Assembly (NCBI RefSeq): GCF_018320785.1
Contig: NC_054881.1
Span: 18,848,275 to 18,912,274, forward strand
Reading direction: 5' to 3'
DNA: 64,000 nucleotides
Origin: Cheilinus undulatus
Taxonomy: Eukaryota; Chordata; Actinopteri; Labriformes; Labridae
Shown: in pieces, positions 58,901 through 64,000 of the stretch
How the letters are laid out: each line of letters begins with the position of its first letter
Position numbering within the stretch: position 1 is the first letter of the stretch
Notes under the pieces: generated by a model
Told to the model about the DNA's origin: nothing
The model's input: the letters and a program-made list of their open reading frames with translations, nothing else
Database searches by the model: none
Position numbers and translations under genes: made by a program

Positions 58901-61049
58901 CTGAATCTCATAGAACTTTATACAAATAAGACCAGATCAACAATGAACAAGACTTTTCACATGTGCATTAGTTCCTACAGGCCCTGTCTATTAGGAGAAA
59001 AAAACAAGCAACAGAAACTATCACTATCATTTGTCTGTAAAACCAATTCACATTTTTTTCTGTAAATGTGGTATTCCAGTGGGTAAAATGCACATGAATT
59101 CTATTTAGTCCTCTTTACATTATTTGGGCCATAGAGGACTACTTTTTACCTTTCCAAATTAGCAGATAACTACCTGGTTTCTTGTTGATCTTTGGCCGGC
59201 CCTGACTGGACATTTCAACCAAGGAAACAATAGAAGAAGAGATTGAAACACTGTAATTGGCATAAAGGCTAACAGGGAGCTGCTGTCTTTAACTTCCAGT
59301 GTCAAAATGGAGGACTGACAGCAGCAATGCTGTTTTTCATCACAAAAACATAATAAATAGTCATACTATTAAGGGTTTAGCAATGTGGATTTGTAGTGTC
59401 AAAGTTAATAAAGTCTGTGCTTTGTGCCTGGATTCAAAATGTTCTAGAAGGGATATAAACGCCAGGAACTGTCTGTAGATCAGCCAAAAGGTGAGGTTCT
59501 GATCACAATTTACTCCATATTGATCTATCATGTAATGTATGCATTCGTGTCCTGCATAAGCCTCTCTAATGATGCACATCTTAAACACATTCATTCTGTC
59601 CTATATCTTTGTTCAGTCATATGTTTTGTTCAATCTAAGGTCCAAACTACAACATTTGTCATTGAAAAACCCAGAGTTTTGGGCTGTGAATTCTCATAAA
59701 GGAGGTGATGGTAGTTCCTAAGGCTACACCAGTTGAGATCCACTGCTTTAAATTCTTCTCACAGCCTGTTTGATAAACTATAATCAAGTAAAAGAAAAGT
59801 TCAGAGGTAATCACTGGTTGTACTGGGGTATTGGGAGCATCATTCATGATGGATCCAGGGGTCACTGGGTGTTTCTGCATTTTCAGCATCACACAGTCTC
59901 ACCCAGGAGACCCAGCTGGAGTTGAATGGTCGTTTTTCTCCCCAGAATCCATAAACTGTAAGCAGCATGTGACATTCTTTAAACTTTCTATAGGATCTGT
60001 CTTTTAGATCAACCAAAAAAAGCACAGCACTCCTTATGATCTCCCTGTTTTCAAACATGTAGAACAAAGGAAGTGTATCTAGGACACCTCACTTTGCATT
60101 TCATGCTTACACCTTCCTGCACGTCATTCGCTGCCGTCCCAGCATGCTTTGTTTTCTCAAATCCTGAAACTTTCTTCTGCTGTGACGGGAGGCCCCTCAT
60201 GCATCCTGTGACGTCTGAACTGTGTGACTCAGCGGAGTCCTTTTCTTCTGCGCTCCTCCCTTTTCAGTCTGAGAAACCTCCATGAATCCCCTTTTCTACA
60301 GTACTTCTCTTACATAACCAATAAATCCCCATTCAGGCTTATGTGGAGCTTTTCTTTAGCCCCCATTAAGCAGTTCTACTCCGGCTCTGTAGACGTCTGA
60401 GTTAATCTAATCTTAAAGCCTCTGAGAGAAACAGAGGGAAAGGGAAATATAGGGCTTGGATTTGGCTGTTTAAAGATGATCTGCATGTTAGCTGCTGTTT
60501 TTAACCTCCTGCCCTCAGAATAGAACTTAGTCCAGTCTGGATTATTTGGCCGCAGGCTTTGTCCACTCCACATCATTGTTAGAGGTTATTTGGAGGATTA
60601 CAGTGGCATATTTGCATCCAAATATGCCACTGTAATGCTTATCTGCCAAATGCATGTGAGGCACATGTTTACTGCTCTTCTTCCTCTGCTTTTTGACTCA
60701 ATTTCATTTTGAAGTGCACTCTTTTTAATCACCATCTATGAATGGTTGATTTGCTTATTCATACAATGAAAATAGTGAGGCTTTAAAACACAAGAAACAA
60801 GAAATTAAACCAAGACTACTAAAATATTATGTCTAATGTTATTTCAAAAACTTAAAGATAATGAAAAAAGATACAAAAGCATTTTCTGTACATTATTTCC
60901 TGAAAATATGCTAACATAAAGGCCTCTTGTCCATGGTTGACTGTAAATATTCTGGTTTTAATGTGTTGATCTCACCAAATACTGACATCAGATACAATCC
61001 TTTGCTACCTTAATGACAAAGAAAAACGATACGTTTTGTTTTCTAGTGA
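46938..61049 (+). CDS. pip5k1b: Type I phosphatidylinositol-4-phosphate 5-kinase, PIP5K1B-like
   Basis: Makes PI(4,5)P2 from PI4P at the plasma membrane. Coding exons: 46938-47012, 47323-47453, 49770-49887, 49994-50146, 51076-51372, 54106-54290, 54584-54664, 56459-56507, 56590-56674, 56758-56898, 56981-57071, 57898-57994, then TGA at 61047-61049. All phases agree; 501 residues (human PIP5K1B 540). Visible landmarks are the nucleotide loop near residues 123-130, ATP-site lysine K140 (DDEFIIKTV), DLKGS at 205-209, KRRASRKE after it, catalytic IMDYSLL (D267), the metal-site [10 protein letters not shown] (D341), and the activation/specificity loop [16 protein letters not shown] with the type I glutamate E353. 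Wording such as [24 protein letters not shown] and a C-terminus in DDYL favours the B paralogue over A or C. Oddities: the loop reads GASSSW where relatives have GASGSL, and one residue is missing after FKDLDF. The start has no in-frame upstream ATG; an overlapping uORF begins at 46931. Introns carry a Tc1 and a hAT element. Confidence 0.88.
49592..49649. repeat. Inverted repeat, 18-bp perfect stem
   Basis: GTGAAACATGATGTGGAC at 49592-49609 and its exact reverse complement at 49632-49649, with a 22-base AT-rich loop. It lies in intron 2 of the kinase gene, about 120 bases before exon 3. Confidence 0.85.
50680..50915 (+). mobile_element. Partial copy of the 5639-7160 Tc1-like family
   Basis: Matches the left part of the element at 5639-7160: GCTCATTTTGAATTTGATGG, then AAAGTAGGGACAGGGCAACA, and AGTCTCTCAGAAGTAAAGAT. 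No transposase is left. It lies in intron 4 of the pip5k1b-like gene. Confidence 0.75.
51735..52620 (+). repeat. ~290-bp tandem repeat in intron 5 of the kinase gene
   Basis: AGTAGGTGGC-type words recur at 51898, 52030, 52319 and, degenerate (GTCGGGGGCGCC), 52602. Shared inner words include AGGGCAGACC, CATATGAAATTTGAAG and GTTGTGGACAAATATTGA. Two full units of about 285-290 bases plus partial ones are present. Similar GTAGGTGGC repeats are common in teleosts. Confidence 0.7.
55118..55215 (-). repeat. Interspersed repeat, partner of 35090-35205
   Basis: Inverted, diverged copy of the repeat at 35090-35205. It lies just left of the Tc1-like element in intron 7 of the kinase gene. Confidence 0.5.
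55225..56348 (-). mobile_element. Tc1-like transposon in intron 7 of the pip5k1b-like gene
   Basis: The ends are CACTATATGGACAAAAGTATT and the inverted counterpart of ACTTTATGTATGAACAAAAG, flanked by TA at 55223-55224 and 56349-56350. Minus-strand transposase remnants: 56292-56062 ([20 protein letters not shown], helix-turn-helix) and 55960-55697 ([41 protein letters not shown] segment). The D of the first catalytic motif reads G here (FCGVMKH), so the remnant is inactive. It is antisense to the host gene. Confidence 0.85.
57461..57845 (+). repeat. Common teleost interspersed repeat in a kinase intron
   Basis: Starts AAAGGTCACATATTTTACC and carries GTCTCAGAGGTCCCCGAAAC and GCCCTGCTCAGACTGAGCTG, words that recur in many fish genomes. 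It lies in the intron between the exons ending 57071 and starting 57898. Confidence 0.55.
58502..59745. mobile_element. hAT-type DNA transposon with matching ends and 8-bp target duplication
   Basis: The ends are CAGTGGTTCTCAACTGGT and, inverted, ACCAGTTGAGATCCACTG: 18-bp inverted repeats with one mismatch. They are flanked by an 8-bp target duplication with one difference (CTTAAAAT at 58494-58501, CTTTAAAT at 59746-59753). The size is 1.24 kb. No hAT transposase domain was recognised inside, so it is probably nonautonomous or decayed. It lies in the last intron of the pip5k1b-like gene. Confidence 0.82.
60597..60636. repeat. Near-perfect 40-bp hairpin, 18-bp stem and 4-base loop
   Basis: ATTACAGTGGCATATTTG at 60597-60614, loop CATC, then its exact reverse complement. 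The left arm and loop include the octamer ATTTGCAT. It lies in the last intron of the kinase gene, about 410 bases before the terminal exon. Confidence 0.9.
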
Positions 61050-61945
61050 AGAGAAAAGCGCAATCGTTCCTTTTCGGCTTCCTGGACTTTTCACAATGAT
61101 GATCCGACAGCACCGAGACATCAGGGCTGTGTCAGCATCAGCAGAGCAAATGCCGAATCAACTACAGAACAACAGTCATCATTTCATCACTGTGATTATC
61201 ACAGTGTGCCTTTGTGACTCTCTTCTAGAAACAAAATGTGCTGAATCACTGGTATGTAGAGATGACTGTGTGGTACTGAACCGCTAAAACACTATGATAT
61301 TATGTCTGTGGAAGTTCTGAAACTCACTGCTACTGAAAGTTTTAGTTGTACTCTTGGATGTCTGATTATCTGTAAAAATGTTCAGAAACTCCTCAGAGGC
61401 TGGATCTCTGAGGAAAGAGTTTGTTTTGTTACTTAATCAGTGGCAGGAGAAATAATTATTTGCAGTTATTTTTTTAATCAGATGAATGTATAGCGCTTTG
61501 TTGACAATACTATGGTTGAAAGAACTTTAATGAAAAAAGTCCATTTTTGATGTGCAACATGATCAGGTCTGTTGTATGTTTAGTAAAATCTTAGTTTGCA
61601 TGAAAGGAACATGTTGATGTGATGCTACCTAATATGTTTTTATATAGAAATGTCTTTCAAAATGACTACTTTTTACCCTCAGTTTCCTCTTAAATGAATA
61701 TAAAGGCCTATTTGTTAGAGAATGTAAATTTCATTTTTAAGGGTTTTATTGAAATTTTTGCCTTTTACAAACTATTTTTCATCCTTCGATGATGACCATA
61801 CTGTATGTATGTAATCCTATGTATTCTGTTGTCCATATGCCTTCAGAATTATGAAAAAAAATCAGTGCTTTGAGGAGATTGGATGACTTGCAACTACTGA
61901 ATTGCAGTACTTTGGACTTTGTGCAATAAAACTATTACATTCTTG
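61047..61945 (+). other. pip5k1b: Terminal 3'-UTR exon of the pip5k1b-like gene
   Basis: A T-rich tract and TTTTCTAG precede 61047. Joining to the exon that ends at 57994 (codon TTG, phase 0) makes TGA the first codon of this exon. The protein then ends ...SELDDYL, as human PIP5K1B ends ...DVYL. The exon continues about 880 bases to AATAAA at 61925-61930. If the last intron is retained the protein gains only one valine before a stop at 57998-58000. Confidence 0.6.
61925..61930 (+). terminator. Poly(A) signal of the pip5k1b-like gene
   Basis: AATAAA in the context TGCAATAAAACTATTACATT, followed by a T/G-rich stretch. It fits cleavage near 61945 and ends the terminal exon that starts at 61047. 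Confidence 0.6.
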
Positions 61946-61949
61946 TATG

Positions 61950-64000
61950 TCATTCACTTCCTGAAAGTTATGATTTGTTTTTTAGGTGTATCAAACTTTG
62001 AAGTAATAACAATAAGCAGAAAAATACTATAAGTTCAGTTACAATAACCAAAGACATACAATATGCAAACATCACACAAGATTATCTCAAAAAAAAAAAA
62101 AAAAAGGAGATCTGTCTCAAAATTGTTGAATTATGCTTGCAGATAAGTCTATTTGGGTTACATTTTTGCTATCTACAATAATAAGCATGTGATTGATAGA
62201 GTGATAAAGACTGAGTATTTTCCCATTTCCTGTTTTGTTTTGTTTTTTTTACATATTCGTCACACTTACTTTTTAAGATCATCAGACAAATTTTAGTATT
62301 GCATAAAGATAACCAGAGTTATCTTACAATGTGTCATGTTGTTGCAGAATACTTTATTTGGTGCTGGACTTGTATAGTAGAGCGTCAGCAGCCAGAGGCA
62401 GACATTTATTTTTTGGATTGGTTTAGAATTATTGGCCATTAATATTTAAAAAAGAAGGCATGTATTTATGCAGTTTTTAAGAACAGTCTTGAATTGTGGA
62501 TCTTTGGCTATAAATGTTGGGAGGGTGGGGTCCAACCATCCAAACCCCCCTAGCAACAGACCTGTTATTTGAAGAGAAATATAGACAATTCTCACTCACT
62601 TTGTCATAATTTATTTAGACACAAGGTGGCGTAACTGTGATGCAATACACCATAAAGAGGCTGGTTGATTGTGACGTCTTTCAGGCTTAAAAGCATTAAA
62701 GAGTGATTAAATCATAACACACCAATTTTTCTTAAAAATAAAACAGTGTAAATAAATGTGCAGGTTTGGCCCAAGAATTTTATGGGCATTAAATCTATCA
62801 GAGCTCTTGAATTTAGGTTCATTTTGAATGTTCATTTGTGTTTTGAGTCACTCACTGAGTGTGAAGAAACTGCAGGTTTAGAGGATTAAGTTTAATCTGA
62901 CTTGGAGGAAACATCCGCTGTGGCAAGTGTGACTACAATTTAAGTGCTACCAATGTTATTTTTCAATGCCAACATTTCTGAGGTACATCCTCTCTTCCTT
63001 TTCTCAGTAGTGTGACTACAATTAACTAAATCTGTGCTATATATAGAGTTCTTTAAGTATACTTGTACTTTTATATATTTTAGTATTTCTGGTTACACAT
63101 TTATAGTAAGACAGCAGTCACCTTACTACTATTTCAAGAAATATTTCTTCACATCCAGCAGATATATTATTTTCCCTTTTTTCCATCAGTTTTCCCCACA
63201 ATTTTGCCCCTCATTTAACCCTTTAAATGCTAGTTTAAGTAAAAAAAAATCACTGAATTTTGTAATTTAAAAACAAAAAAATGAAATATTTTTCATATAC
63301 TACATGCAGATGGGATTTCCATGACGAGGATTATAATTTGTCATATTTATAAATATTTATTTATTTATTTTTATCCTTTTTTTTTTTTAAATGTTACAAT
63401 AGTAAGCCTATAGGAAACCAGATGAAAGCATGCAATTTCCCTTCATGCCAAATATGAGAAAATAGCTGTCATTTGGTGACAAACAGGACAAACAGAAAAT
63501 TTGCAGCAATGACTCCATAATGAAACCCTTATTCCACATTTGTTGTTGTTGTTGTTTTTACTGTGATGACTGGAGGATCAAAAAATCTGGTTTTAATGAG
63601 TTTCAATGGGACGTTTTTGGTCATGAATACTCAAAAAGCGATGCTTACCCTGCAATGTTTCTTTTTTTTTTTTGTTTTGTTTTTTGTTTAGAAAACAAAA
63701 AAAACAACCAAAAAAGCTACAAAATGACCTAAACATCCTCTATGGGTTAAGTGAGAATAAGCAGCATCAGCCCTTGATATCCATCAAATGAGTAAGAAAA
63801 GCCCGACACTTTAAGAAACAGATCCTCCTTCCCAGCCACTCTATAGACAACCACCTCTTAGCCCACCTCTGTACTTAACACCTCTAGCCAGTCTTTAAAA
63901 GTGGACACAGTAAATGAGTTCCAATGTTGATAAAAGTTCCTGTGTACCGTTTGATGTTGGCCCATGTAAACTGACTTTGTTTTAGTTATTTCTTAAAAAA
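61950..64000. other. AT-rich intergenic sequence, no gene seen
   Basis: Downstream of the kinase poly(A) signal. Holds A/T runs (62090-62105, 63380-63389, 63661-63672), an (ATTT)n stretch near 63352-63372 and a (TTG)n run at 63540-63556. Confidence 0.35.

Noticed and set aside
60264-60285. Alternative last coding exon of the kinase (SEKPP then stop)
   Set aside because: It is phase-compatible after TTTTCAG, but has no nearby strong poly(A) signal, and the 61047 exon reproduces the family C-terminus better.
60597-60636. A microRNA precursor
   Set aside because: An 18-bp stem with a 4-base loop is too short for normal processing.

Overview
This window looks like nuclear DNA of a teleost fish, probably a spiny-rayed (percomorph) species. 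It is AT-rich. Its genes are split into short exons with consensus GT..AG introns and 3' AATAAA signals. The spaces between genes are filled with typical fish repeats: several Tc1-like transposons, a hAT element, an L2-like LINE fragment and compound minisatellites. Nothing prokaryotic (operons, CRISPR, phage, plasmid) is present.

Three protein-coding genes can be assembled exon by exon with matching phases. (1) Minus strand, 21406 down to 12848: a five-exon C2H2 zinc-finger gene of about 636 residues with about 14 fingers. It has a TATA-less promoter, and its 5.7-kb last intron contains three Tc1-like transposons, one nested inside another. (2) Plus strand, 33886-37659: a four-exon gene for a secreted coiled-coil protein of 211 residues with no fibrinogen domain. 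Its size, exon count and N-terminal motif best fit angiopoietin-like 8 (angptl8). (3) Plus strand, 46938-61049: a type I phosphatidylinositol-4-phosphate 5-kinase of 501 residues with 12 coding exons, closest to PIP5K1B. Its stop codon appears to be the first codon of a separate 3'-UTR exon that ends at the poly(A) signal at 61925. The three genes do not form one pathway: one is a DNA-binding regulator, one a secreted lipid-metabolism hormone and one a membrane phosphoinositide kinase. In mammals the C paralogue of the kinase and ANGPTL8 both lie on human 19p13, so genes 2 and 3 may sit in an old syntenic block.

Layout: 1-12.5 kb has no confident gene; it holds pyrimidine-rich and 78-bp tandem repeats, an (ATCC)n tract, a 1.5-kb Tc1-like element (5639-7160), short hAT-like MITE ends and patches that look like conserved noncoding DNA. 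12.5-21.6 kb is the zinc-finger gene. 21.6-24.6 kb holds two oppositely oriented blocks of one compound minisatellite. 24.6-33.6 kb holds a decayed LINE, a 77-bp tandem repeat next to a Tc1 fragment, and an orphan TATA-box exon on the minus strand. 33.6-37.9 kb is angptl8-like. 37.9-46.9 kb is repeats plus an orphan TATA-box micro-exon at 40.68 kb. 46.9-62 kb is the pip5k1b-like gene, whose introns carry a Tc1 element, an intact-ended hAT element and 290-bp tandem repeats. 62-64 kb is AT-rich with no gene seen.

No clearly new biological system was found. The points most worth checking are the altered nucleotide-binding loop of the kinase, its exon-junction stop codon, the angptl8 assignment in a fish, two perfect 18-bp hairpins, and two orphan promoter-exons.
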